A DNA stretch of 11,217 nucleotides from JBJKRF01 sp046704785 (lineage in GTDB: Bacteria; Chloroflexota; Anaerolineae; Anaerolineales; Villigracilaceae), in assembly GCA_046704785.1 (NCBI GenBank), contig JBJKRF010000165.1, positions 1 through 11,217 on the forward strand, in the 5' to 3' direction. The notes beneath the pieces are model-generated. The model was given only the letters and a program-made list of their open reading frames with translations. It was not told the DNA's origin and did not search any database. The translations under genes and the position numbers were made by a program. Within the stretch, counting starts at the first letter, position 1. Each line of letters starts with the position of its first letter. Below are positions 1-6,914 of this stretch, one piece after another.

Positions 1-511
1 GGTGTGTCCTGATAAATCATCGTCTGCTCACTGGTGAAAGTCCAGTTCTGGTAAGGGTCAGGCCGCCAGATAGCAGGCAACCAATGCAGCCGGGCGACTG
101 GTTGTGTTGAAGCGTTGTAACTCCCTGAGAAAGGGAAGCAAAGCAGCAGCCCGTAACATAAAGTGAAACTTGCAGCACCGACATGTTAGCCCTGAAAAGG
201 GAGCAAGAGAGAGCCGAGCCTGTCACGCATGGTGAAGGCAACAGAAGCGGTGTAGAACCTGAAAAGCAGCCGTGAAGAACTCTCCGGTGTAGGGAGTGCG
301 GGATGTTGTGAAAGTAGACGATGGAACAGGAGAGGTCTCATTCGGTCAATGGCACAGAGCCATAGCAACAGAAGGTATAAGCCGCAAGGCGAAATCCTGA
401 TGGATGCCGGATGAGAAGTCGGAGGAGATCATAGTACCGCAGATAGGCAAGACAACAGAACTTGCCAGGAGGGAAGGGTCTCTACTTCAACCAGGTTCAG
501 CGAGGAAGTAA

Positions 512-1813
512 GTGACGGTGCATGCCGGAAGGCCAACCACACCACAAGACAAATCACGAGAACTCCAGCGCAAACTATACCTGGCGGCCAAGAGGAGCAG
601 GAACCGTCGGTTTCATGCGCTCTATGACCGCATATTCCGGCCTGACATTCTGAGACAGGCTTGGGAAGAAGTCCGCCGAAACGGAGGCAGCGCCGGAGAA
701 GATGGCATGTCTATCGAAGACGTGGAACGGGAGGGAGTGGAACAGTTTCTTGGTCAGATTGAGCAAGACTTGAAAGCAGGTACATATCAACCAAAACCGG
801 TGCTACGGGTCTACATCCCGAAAGCGGATGGCAGACAAAGGCCGTTGGGAATACCGACAGTGCGAGACCGGGTGGTACAGCAGGCTTGCAAGCTGGTGGT
901 TGAACCCATCTTTGAAGCCAACTTTCGCGATAACTCGTATGGGTTTCGTCCAAAGCGCAGCGCACAGCAGGCAGTCGGCGTGGTGAAGAAGGCTCTGATA
1001 CCTGGTTGGTGGGTTGTTGATGCCGATATTCAGAGTTACTTCGATACGATAGACCATGTCATGCTGATGTCGCTTCTCAAACGACGGATTAGTGACCGGC
1101 GGGTGCTGAAACTCATACGTCAGTGGCTTGAAGCGGGTGTTCTGGAAGATGGGGTACGTAATGCCACCGAAATAGGTTCTCCGCAGGGCGGCGTCATCAG
1201 TCCCTTGCTGGCAAACATCTACCTGCATGTGCTGGATATGTATTGGGCAGAACGTTACTCTTCGTTGGGGAAACTCATTCGGTATGCTGATGATTTTGTC
1301 ATCATCTGCCGCACCCGACAAGACGCTGAAACTGCCTTGCAGACAGTCAAGCAAATCATGACTATCCTGAAACTGACACTTCACCCCACCAAAACCCGTG
1401 TCGTGGATATGGGACAAGATGGTTTCGATTTTCTTGGTTTTCACTTCCACAAGAAGAAATCAAATAAGACCAACAAGCTCTTACCCTATAACTGGCCTGC
1501 ACCAAAGGCCATGAAAGCTGTCCGCGCTAAAATCCACTTTATCACCGAAAGAATGAGCTTGAGTAACCCGCTCTCCGAAGTGATAAAATTTCTCAACCGG
1601 ATAATTCGAGGTTGGCGGAACTACTTTCGTATTGGAAACTGTACCTTGAAATTCCAGCAGCTTGATCGCTACATACGCTACCGTTTGGAACAATGGGTTC
1701 GGTCTAAACAGGGGCCTCGTGGGCATTGGAACGAACTTGCCTTTCGGGCTTTGATAATTCAACATGGTTTGGAATACTTCTACCTACCCGGAATATGCGC
1801 AGTCAAGCCTTGA
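512..1813 (+). CDS. ltrA: Group II intron reverse transcriptase/maturase
   Basis: This 433-residue intron-encoded protein assists splicing and copies the intron RNA into DNA at new sites. The start is GTG at 512, preceded by GAGG at 502-505 with a 6-nt spacer. The RT blocks appear in order: RPLGIPTVRDR (110-120), YGFRPKRSAQQAV (143-155), the catalytic block VVDADIQSYFD (168-178, Asp170), SPQGGVISPLLANIYL (223-238) and YADD (258-261, Asp260 and Asp261), then FDFLGFHFHK (305-314). Domain X (maturase, thumb) spans about 334-376 and includes RGWRNYF. The protein ends soon after, and no C-terminal HNH endonuclease domain is visible, so it belongs with the endonuclease-lacking intron ORFs. Such introns are known to rely on nascent strands at replication forks to prime reverse transcription. 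All catalytic residues are present, so the element may be active. Confidence 0.95.
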   Translation: MTVHAGRPTTPQDKSRELQRKLYLAAKRSRNRRFHALYDRIFRPDILRQAWEEVRRNGGSAGEDGMSIEDVEREGVEQFLGQIEQDLKAGTYQPKPVLRVYIPKADGRQRPLGIPTVRDRVVQQACKLVVEPIFEANFRDNSYGFRPKRSAQQAVGVVKKALIPGWWVVDADIQSYFDTIDHVMLMSLLKRRISDRRVLKLIRQWLEAGVLEDGVRNATEIGSPQGGVISPLLANIYLHVLDMYWAERYSSLGKLIRYADDFVIICRTRQDAETALQTVKQIMTILKLTLHPTKTRVVDMGQDGFDFLGFHFHKKKSNKTNKLLPYNWPAPKAMKAVRAKIHFITERMSLSNPLSEVIKFLNRIIRGWRNYFRIGNCTLKFQQLDRYIRYRLEQWVRSKQGPRGHWNELAFRALIIQHGLEYFYLPGICAVKP

Positions 1814-1838
1814 ATGCCACAGGCAGAAGGTTGTCGGA

Positions 1839-1930
1839 GAGCCGGATGAGGGCAAACCTCATGTCCGGTTCGATGTGGCAGGGGATGGAAACCAAGACTT
1901 TATGTCTCAGGCGTCATCCCCTGACCCTAC
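1839..1930 (+). ncRNA. Group II intron domains V and VI
   Basis: Domain V (1839-1871) is a 33-nt hairpin. GAGCCGG (1839-1845) pairs with CCGGTTC (1865-1871), and TGAGG (1847-1851) pairs with CCTCA (1857-1861). A two-base bulge lies on the 3' side and the AGC catalytic triad is at 1840-1842. In domain VI, CAGGGGATG (1879-1887) pairs perfectly with CATCCCCTG (1915-1923), and a distal AGAC/GTCT hairpin lies at about 1895-1908. A1924 is bulged between this helix and a short GG/CC continuation, the expected lariat branch point. Confidence 0.88.
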
Positions 1931-2174
1931 CGGCGGCCTCGGCCAGACGGTCTTCGGCAAAGCGGCTGCGAATCAAGACGCGCGAGCGCAGGGCTCGCCG
2001 CGGAGGAGTCTGATAGTAGGCCGGATGTTCGTGGATGCGGGCGCGCGTGGGGGCGTCCAGCATGCGCACGATGACGGGATCGTCCAGGAGTTTTGGTTCC
2101 CCATCGATGAGTTGGTGAACGGCTCGGAGCACAGAAACGCCCAGGGCGGTTTCGCTGGCTTTTCGTTCGGTCAA
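1931..2174 (-). pseudogene. SAM-dependent methyltransferase, 5' part, split by intron
   Basis: This is the N-terminal 81 codons of a class I SAM-dependent methyltransferase of the leucine-carboxyl-methyltransferase-like family (TIGR00027 type). Recognisable stretches are ASETALGVSVLRA near the start, LLDDPVIVRML, and the block SRFAEDRLAEAA just before the break. In intact members that block leads directly into the glycine-rich SAM-binding motif, which is missing here. The reading frame ends at the 3' edge of the group II intron at 1931. The rest of the gene would lie before position 1, outside the window. I chose TTG at 2174 as the start because AAGGAGG (2181-2187) sits 6 nt upstream. A longer ATG start at 2234 has no such site. 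The intron is in the opposite orientation, so the gene is almost certainly inactivated. The enzyme's substrate cannot be told from this piece. Confidence 0.8.
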
Positions 2175-2180
2175 AATCGT

Positions 2181-2231
2181 CCTCCTTGTTTTATTGAGAT
2201 GATACTGATTGTATTGCAAAGGAGTATCATC
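2181..2231 (-). promoter_or_regulatory. Promoter/operator region of the methyltransferase gene
   Basis: A perfect 9-bp inverted repeat, GATGATACT (2198-2206) and AGTATCATC (2223-2231), is separated by 16 bp. Between the arms, read on the - strand, lies TACAAT (2213 to 2208), a good -10 hexamer. No convincing -35 is seen. Arms flanking a -10 box fit a repressor operator, but this is inference. The strong Shine-Dalgarno AAGGAGG (2181-2187) precedes the TTG start. Confidence 0.45.
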
Positions 2232-2268
2232 CACTGGTGATTACCCACAAGTCCGAAATTTGAAAATC

Positions 2269-2297
2269 TTGCCCTTCCATCCATGCAATGCTACACT
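2269..2297 (+). promoter_or_regulatory. Possible promoter of the CPBP protease gene
   Basis: TTGCCC (2269-2274), a 17-bp spacer, and TACACT (2292-2297) preceded by TGC, which resembles an extended -10. Only four of six -10 bases match consensus. Transcription would start at about 2304-2307, next to the in-frame GTG at 2307 and downstream of the ATG at 2283. Confidence 0.35.
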
Positions 2298-3167
2298 ACA
2301 GACCTTGTGAATCGTATCCGTTCCTTTTGGCATAACACCTGGCAGGACCTATCCGCCTTACCGTTTACCCTGTCCAGCGACCGCGATGTATTGGCGATTA
2401 TCGTGCTGACGCTGTTGCCCTGGGGGGCGCTCATCGTCTGGACGCGCGATTTGAACGTATTGCAGCCCCTGGTACCGATCTTTGGTTTCATCGGACTCTA
2501 TTGGCTGTTTGGGCATCGTCGCCCGCCTGGAAATGATTTCCAGATTCGCAGGCCCCGCCTGGAACTTGCCGTTGCGTTGGGCCTCGAGGCGCTGTGGATT
2601 TTGTACCGTATTGTGGAATACTGGCACCTGTTTCCTTTGCCAGACGTTGGTGTAAATGCCTGTAGCGGGATTACGTCAGTGGCTGTCCTCAAGACCGTCG
2701 AAATGTTCATTGTGCCGGTAGCCTTTTTGCTCCTGCTGCGTTATTCGTGGCGGCAGATGGGCTTCGACCGAGCGCCGTTTGCCTGGCTGATGATCCTCCT
2801 GCCCGCCGGTGTGTTGATCGTGGAAGGACTGCGCCGCCACGCTCTAATCCCGTTTGCCGAATCTTCGGTTTGTTTCTATTTCGCCGCTGGGCTGCCGGAG
2901 GAATTCCTTTTTCGCGCTTTTTTGCAGACTCGCCTCGAAGCGTTTTTCCGGAATCCTTTGTGGGCGGTGTGGTTTGCCTCGTTTCTCTTTGGTATGGCTC
3001 ATATTCCTATCGATTTAGGCGGGAGTTTTGCGCATTGGCAGGATGCTTTGCTTACCGCATTCAGTTATCAAATGACTGTTGGTTTTGCGCTTGGCTACGC
3101 CTACCTGTGCAGCCGGAACGTGTTGCCGCTTTCGATTTTGCATGCATTGATCGACTCGTCTCTGTAG
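2283..3167 (+). CDS. CPBP-family intramembrane metalloprotease
   Basis: A 294-residue integral membrane protein of the CPBP (CAAX protease and bacteriocin-processing, ABI) family. These are glutamate-type intramembrane proteases that cleave within or near the membrane. All three signature motifs are present: EExxxR as PEEFLFR (Glu206, Glu207, Arg211), FxxxH as FGMAH (Phe236, His240), and the C-terminal HxxxD as HALID (His288, Asp291). Hydrophobic segments lie at about 36-54, 62-76, 95-110, 138-152, 165-182, 195-205, 226-238 and 255-277. The start is uncertain. ATG at 2283 lacks a Shine-Dalgarno, and a promoter-like TTGCCC-17-TGCTACACT places transcription just before an in-frame GTG at 2307, which would give 286 residues. 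The gene converges on the ABC permease with only 15 bp between stop codons and no clear terminator. The substrate is unknown. Confidence 0.85.
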   Translation: MQCYTTDLVNRIRSFWHNTWQDLSALPFTLSSDRDVLAIIVLTLLPWGALIVWTRDLNVLQPLVPIFGFIGLYWLFGHRRPPGNDFQIRRPRLELAVALGLEALWILYRIVEYWHLFPLPDVGVNACSGITSVAVLKTVEMFIVPVAFLLLLRYSWRQMGFDRAPFAWLMILLPAGVLIVEGLRRHALIPFAESSVCFYFAAGLPEEFLFRAFLQTRLEAFFRNPLWAVWFASFLFGMAHIPIDLGGSFAHWQDALLTAFSYQMTVGFALGYAYLCSRNVLPLSILHALIDSSL

Positions 3168-3182
3168 GTGTTTGTGGGGGCC

Positions 3183-4391
3183 TTATCCTTCGATTTTACG
3201 GAAACGCCAGATGGCCAGCCCCATGAACCCTGCGGCGTAGGCCAGCAAGATTCCGCCGGGAGTCCACGTCGAAGCCAGCCCCAACCCGCGAATTAAGATA
3301 TTCTGGAAGCCGTCCATTGCCCAGGCGGAGGGCATGATCCGTCCGATTGTGGCGAATGCGCCACCGGCGGTTTCGAGCGGGAACCACGTCCCGCCCAGAG
3401 CTGAAAATAGGAACATCGCCATCAGCGAGAAGAGCACCACCTGGTCGTCGCCTTTTGCAACCACACCGATCAGCAACCCCATGCTGGCGACCCACAGGCT
3501 GAGGGTCACTGCCACCAGCAGCACGCCGAGCGGTTCACGCAGGTAATCCACATTCAGCGCCAGTTGCCCGAAAACGATGAGCAAGACTGTTTGAAGGAAA
3601 ACCAGCGTAAACATCGCCAACATGTGCCCGACCACGATCTCCCAGGGGTGCATGGCCGTCGTCATCAGGCGTTGCAAGGTACGGCTTTTGCGCTCTGCAA
3701 CCAGGATTTGCGCCGAAGTGACCAGCCCAAAGATGGCGAACTGCACCAGAATCCCCGGCGAAGCCTGGTTGTAAGGATTCCCGCCGGTCCAGTCAGACGA
3801 TTTTTGCGCCACAGCTTGCTGGACTTTTACCAGGCGCTGGTTTTTACTCTTGTTCCAGGCGGACCAGGCCAATGCCAGGGCCGCGTTTTGTTCCGTTTTG
3901 GCGTCCACGCCAGGGTTGGCGCTTGCGCTCATCTGTGCGATTTCCACGGCGCTCATCAACTGCGACACCGGCCCGCGCAACACTTGATAGAGCGATTGGC
4001 CCTTCGTCGAAGTGGTATCCGCGATCAGCTTCAACTGCGCGGTCTGTCCCCCCGGTAGCTGCTCATTGAATCCGGCAGGAAGCACCAACACCCCGTCGAC
4101 GTTGCCCTTCTGAAGGGCATCCAATGCGGCTGTTTCGTCCATCGCGATGGGTTTGACCGCATCGGACGCGGCCAGCTTATCGAAGAGCATCTTGCTCAAA
4201 GCGCCGTCTGGTTCTGGGTTGACCCAGGCCAGTGACAAGCGGTTATCGTTGGGTGTGCTGCTATTGTCTCCTTTGTACGCCAGGCCCATAAAGAGTGTAA
4301 AAAGAATGGGCATGGCAACCAGGAACATCAGAGAGCGCCTGTCGCGCAGTATTTGGAAGAGATCTTTCGTAGCAAGGTCGAGAATTCGCAT
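3183..4391 (-). CDS. ABC-2 type exporter permease (second subunit)
   Basis: A 402-residue inner-membrane subunit of an ABC-2 family exporter. It has one N-terminal transmembrane segment (about 21-39), a large extracytoplasmic domain (about 40-212), and five further hydrophobic segments between about 214 and 396. A cytoplasmic loop, AERKSRTLQRL (232-242), matches the coupling region in which such permeases contact the ATPase. The start at 4391 follows AGGGAGA (4398-4404) with 6-nt spacing; an ATG seven codons upstream is less well placed. It is the last gene of a three-gene operon, 46 bp after the preceding permease. The two permeases share similar N-termini (MRILDLATKDL and MKILDIALKDL) and topology, which suggests an old tandem duplication forming a heterodimer. 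The layout resembles YbhFSR/DrrAB-like drug or lipid exporters. The substrate cannot be read from sequence. Confidence 0.88.
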   Translation of the reverse strand: MRILDLATKDLFQILRDRRSLMFLVAMPILFTLFMGLAYKGDNSSTPNDNRLSLAWVNPEPDGALSKMLFDKLAASDAVKPIAMDETAALDALQKGNVDGVLVLPAGFNEQLPGGQTAQLKLIADTTSTKGQSLYQVLRGPVSQLMSAVEIAQMSASANPGVDAKTEQNAALALAWSAWNKSKNQRLVKVQQAVAQKSSDWTGGNPYNQASPGILVQFAIFGLVTSAQILVAERKSRTLQRLMTTAMHPWEIVVGHMLAMFTLVFLQTVLLIVFGQLALNVDYLREPLGVLLVAVTLSLWVASMGLLIGVVAKGDDQVVLFSLMAMFLFSALGGTWFPLETAGGAFATIGRIMPSAWAMDGFQNILIRGLGLASTWTPGGILLAYAAGFMGLAIWRFRKIEG

Positions 4392-4437
4392 GGTTTGTCT
4401 CCCTGGCAGCAAGTTGTGGACTGCCCTCTATGGTTCT

Positions 4438-5712
4438 CTATGCAAAGCGTTTGCGGAACATGGCTGCCCCAACGGCGAACATCACGAGGCCCATTCCAAC
4501 CAGCACGCCGAAGGGAAGTAGCATGTCTATCGTTGGCTGGCCGTTCATAACAATCCGCCAGGATTTCAGAACCCATCCCTGCGGCGTGAAGTCTGCCAAC
4601 AGGTTGAACGCTGCTGGCATGGACGGGACGGCTACTGTGAACAATCCGCCCAGCATGCCCAGAACGGTCAATCCGCCGCCGAGCACGGGCCCACTCTGTT
4701 TCGTGTTCTTGACAAAGGCGATCAGCAACACGCCCAACCCAACTGCGGCAAGCACCTGCCCGAGCAGGGCCAATGCCATCGAGGCAGGTTGGCCCCAATC
4801 GATGCCGAATAGAAAGTGACCGGCGATCATCAAGACGACTCCTTGCAGGCAGACCGTCAAAAACACGGCCAGGAATTTCCCCGTCAGGATCGAAGTGCGG
4901 TCGGTTGGGGTGGTGAACAGGCGCGCCAGTGTGCCTTCTTCCTCCTCACGCAAGATGGACATCATGGCGAAGGCGCCGGTGAAGAAAGCAAAGAAGATCA
5001 TCTGTCCGGCCATCACCAGTCCCATCATTTTTTGCAGTGAGCTTTCGCCCTGACTTTGCGCTGCCGGTGCAACCAGCACCAGTGCGGCCTTGTCGGGATG
5101 GTGAAACAGGTTGCGTTGGAAGTCTGCGTACCAGGTGCTATAGGTTTGGATCAGGGCCGGGATTTGCTTCGGGTCGGGCGTGAGGCCGTTTGCCTGCTGG
5201 CGGCTGGTGATCGTTTGGAGGGCGATTCCGCCGCCCGCGACGCCGTCCAGCAAAGACGTGACCATGTTTTCCACCACCAGCGGACCGACCGTCAGGGTGG
5301 GGTCGCTGAGAATCACAACCTGGGAGGTCGTGCGATTTGCCAGCAGGTTTTTGGTAAAGTCCTCAGGAACGATCACCGCCACGCCGATTTCCTGCTTGTC
5401 CAGGGCCGCGCGGGCGGCTGCTTCGTCGGGATAGTCACTGGCGGTAATCCACGATTTTACGCTGTCGTCAAAGAACATGCTGCGGATGTCCGTGCCCAAC
5501 GACGCGTCGAGCGGGGCGTTGGGCGGGAGCGTATCCAGGTTGACGATCCCCACTTTAACGGCAGGCAGGTCTGCGTTCCCGCTTGATAGGCCGCCAAAAG
5601 CAAAGTAAATCAAACCAGCCAACATCAAAGGGGCGACGATCATCATCCCAATGGCAAAGGCGCTGCGGAAGGAATGGGTCAGGTCTTTGAGCGCGATATC
5701 GAGTATTTTCAT
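4438..5712 (-). CDS. ABC-2 type exporter permease (first subunit)
   Basis: A 424-residue membrane subunit, paralogous to the permease encoded just downstream. The first transmembrane helix lies at about 18-40, followed by an extracytoplasmic domain (about 41-225). Five more membrane segments follow at about 230-252, 278-303, 311-334, 343-361 and 397-418. The cytoplasmic motif REEEEGTLARLFTTP (255-269) is the conserved E..GT..RL..TP loop that couples to the ATP-binding subunit, and it is a better match than in the second permease. The start ATG at 5712 has AGGAGAA upstream with a 7-nt spacer. The gap from the ATPase gene is only 29 bp, so the genes are surely cotranscribed. It likely pairs with the second permease to export a hydrophobic compound. 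Confidence 0.9.
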   Translation of the reverse strand: MKILDIALKDLTHSFRSAFAIGMMIVAPLMLAGLIYFAFGGLSSGNADLPAVKVGIVNLDTLPPNAPLDASLGTDIRSMFFDDSVKSWITASDYPDEAAARAALDKQEIGVAVIVPEDFTKNLLANRTTSQVVILSDPTLTVGPLVVENMVTSLLDGVAGGGIALQTITSRQQANGLTPDPKQIPALIQTYSTWYADFQRNLFHHPDKAALVLVAPAAQSQGESSLQKMMGLVMAGQMIFFAFFTGAFAMMSILREEEEGTLARLFTTPTDRTSILTGKFLAVFLTVCLQGVVLMIAGHFLFGIDWGQPASMALALLGQVLAAVGLGVLLIAFVKNTKQSGPVLGGGLTVLGMLGGLFTVAVPSMPAAFNLLADFTPQGWVLKSWRIVMNGQPTIDMLLPFGVLVGMGLVMFAVGAAMFRKRFA

Positions 5713-5741
5713 GATTCGATTCTCCTGGAATCGGCTTTGTC

Positions 5742-6677
5742 CTAATCCCGCAGGGCTCTGCCGGTCAAATGCAGAAAAACGCTTTCCAGGTTGGGTTCCT
5801 GGATGTTGACTGCGGTGATGCGTACACCTGTATTGGAAGCGGCGTCGAACAGGCGAGGCAGCACCCGATTTGAATCGTCCACCAGTGCGATAACTTTTCC
5901 ATCCAGCGAATCCAGGCGTGTGACTCCCTCGACGGATTGCCAGGCGGGGAGCATTTTTTCGCTTTCGGTATTGAGTGTCAGGTCGATACGGGTTTGTTCA
6001 CCGACGGTTTTGAGTAGTTCAGCGTGCGTGCCGTAGGCGATGACTTTGCCCTCATCCATGATGGCAATATGGTCTGAAAGCTCGGCGGCCTCTTCCATGT
6101 AGTGTGTGGTGTACAGTACGGTCATGCCCTGGCGATTGAGTTCCTTGACGTTGTCGAGGATGTGCCGGCGCGACTGGGGATCGATGCCAACGGTCGGTTC
6201 GTCCATGATGATGACGTCCGGTTTGTGTAGCAGGGCCGCGCCGATATTGACGCGCCGTTTCATGCCCCCAGAGAAGGTGCCGACTCGGTCCTTTTGGCGT
6301 TCCGTCAGGCCGATGATTTCGAGCACCTCGTCGACGCGCGCTTTGAGCGCCGCGCCGCGCAGGGTGTACATTTTGCCCCAGAAGAGCAAATTCTCGCGCG
6401 CCGAGAGATCGGGGTATAAGGCGATGTCTTGCGGCACAACCCCCAGGCTGGCTTTGGCGGATTCCGCATCGGTGCGGATGGAATGGCCCATAATGGTGGC
6501 GTCGCCTTCGTCGGGGGCCAGCAAGCCCGAAAGCATCGAGATGGTGGTGCTTTTTCCGGCGCCGTTGGGCCCCAACAGGCTGAGTACTTCGCCTTGTTCG
6601 CTGTCGAATTCCACACCTTTCACGGCCTGGAGGTTGCCAAAGGATTTTTTCAGATTTCGTACTTCGATTGCGTTCAT
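5742..6677 (-). CDS. ABC transporter ATP-binding protein (DrrA/YbhF type)
   Basis: This 311-residue cytoplasmic ATPase would drive the two ABC-2 permeases encoded immediately downstream. Every nucleotide-binding motif is intact: Walker A GPNGAGKST (36-44), Q-loop Gln83 in VPQD, signature FSGGMKRR (135-142), Walker B VIIMDEP (155-161), D-loop GIDPQ (164-168) and H-loop His192. A C-terminal extension of about 85 residues after the nucleotide-binding fold is typical of the daunorubicin-resistance DrrA and YbhF/NatA subfamilies. The start ATG at 6677 is preceded by GGAG with a 5-nt spacer. It is the first gene of the operon, with a leader of about 110 nt that holds nested inverted repeats. It is transcribed divergently from the two-component system, a common arrangement for regulated drug or lantibiotic-type exporters. 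Confidence 0.93.
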   Translation of the reverse strand: MNAIEVRNLKKSFGNLQAVKGVEFDSEQGEVLSLLGPNGAGKSTTISMLSGLLAPDEGDATIMGHSIRTDAESAKASLGVVPQDIALYPDLSARENLLFWGKMYTLRGAALKARVDEVLEIIGLTERQKDRVGTFSGGMKRRVNIGAALLHKPDVIIMDEPTVGIDPQSRRHILDNVKELNRQGMTVLYTTHYMEEAAELSDHIAIMDEGKVIAYGTHAELLKTVGEQTRIDLTLNTESEKMLPAWQSVEGVTRLDSLDGKVIALVDDSNRVLPRLFDAASNTGVRITAVNIQEPNLESVFLHLTGRALRD

Positions 6678-6704
6678 ACTATCTCCGTTGGGTCTGGCAT
6701 GTTC

Positions 6705-6799
6705 AGTATAGGCTTTGCGCTGGCATTTCGTGCTGACCAGGAGGCGTGTTTTCGTACTGGCCTCCTGGTCAGGTATGTCGCCGTTGTTCTGCCTATACT
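6705..6799. repeat. Nested inverted repeats upstream of the ABC operon
   Basis: Two perfect dyads are nested. The outer arms are AGTATAGGC (6705-6713) and GCCTATACT (6791-6799). The inner arms are CTGACCAGGAGGC (6733-6745) and GCCTCCTGGTCAG (6760-6772), 13 bp each around a 14-nt loop. No T-run follows on either strand, so this is not a terminator. It falls within the probable leader of the ABC mRNA and could be a 5'-UTR hairpin, a pair of operator sites, or a small palindromic element. Confidence 0.7.
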
Positions 6800-6802
6800 A
6801 TA
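6797..6802 (-). promoter_or_regulatory. Possible -10 of the ABC operon promoter
   Basis: TATAGT read on the - strand (five of six consensus bases) lies at the outer edge of the nested dyads and overlaps the outer right arm. No good -35 hexamer is visible, so an activator may be needed. Transcription would start near 6789, giving a leader of about 110 nt before the ATPase ATG at 6677. Confidence 0.35.
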
Positions 6803-6857
6803 CAGAGCGTTGACGGAGCCTGCTATTGTGCATTTGGGAAAAAGGACAATGTACTTT

Positions 6858-6870
6858 CGGACACTGTCCG
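6858..6870. promoter_or_regulatory. Palindromic candidate operator of the histidine kinase promoter
   Basis: CGGACA-C-TGTCCG is a perfect 13-bp palindrome that ends 8 bp before the -35 of the histidine kinase promoter. A degenerate copy, GGACAATGTAC (6844-6854), lies 15 bp upstream. Tandem dyads between divergent operons are a natural place for the cognate LuxR-type regulator to bind. That assignment is inference. Confidence 0.45.
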
Positions 6871-6878
6871 TATGACCA

Positions 6879-6907
6879 ATGGCAAAACCCCCTATCTGGT
6901 ATACAAT
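6879..6907 (+). promoter_or_regulatory. Promoter of the two-component system genes
   Basis: ATGGCA (6879-6884) as -35, a 17-bp spacer, and TACAAT (6902-6907, within TATACAAT) as -10. The expected start site is about 6914-6915, on the ATG of the kinase. This suggests a leaderless mRNA and shows that the in-frame ATG at 6879 is part of the -35 box, not a start codon. Confidence 0.55.
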
Positions 6908-6914
6908 CGAAACT

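Larger units (their letters stand above)
2..1930 (+). mobile_element. Group II intron with RT/maturase ORF
   Basis: A self-splicing retroelement that appears complete. The 5' end at position 2 reads GTGTG, matching the GUGYG consensus. Positions 2-511 would be domains I to III and the start of IV, including a typical GTGAAAGTCC segment near 36-45. The maturase ORF occupies domain IV (512-1813). Domain V is at 1839-1871 and domain VI at about 1875-1930. The 3' end ACCCTAC finishes in AC, with a candidate branch-point A at 1924, seven nucleotides from the end. Both boundaries are supported independently. The methyltransferase gene on the opposite strand stops exactly at 1931, and joining base 1 to base 1931 gives a GCN (Ala) codon at a position where that family has alanine-rich sequence. 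The intron lies antisense to the gene it interrupts, so it cannot be spliced from that gene's mRNA. Only one base of the 5' exon is visible, so IBS/EBS pairings cannot be tested here. Confidence 0.9.

Noticed and set aside
803..1450. 215-codon - strand ORF antisense to the intron maturase
   Set aside because: A shadow of the RT frame; no recognisable domain.
2175..2234. Methyltransferase start at ATG 2234
   Set aside because: It would place the operator dyad, the -10 and the Shine-Dalgarno inside the coding region. TTG 2174 with AAGGAGG fits the family N-terminus.
4392..4412. Second permease start at ATG 4412
   Set aside because: The extra seven residues are not conserved with the paralogous permease, and the Shine-Dalgarno points to ATG 4391.
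6733..6772. Intrinsic terminator at the 13-bp hairpin
   Set aside because: No T-run follows the stem on either strand.
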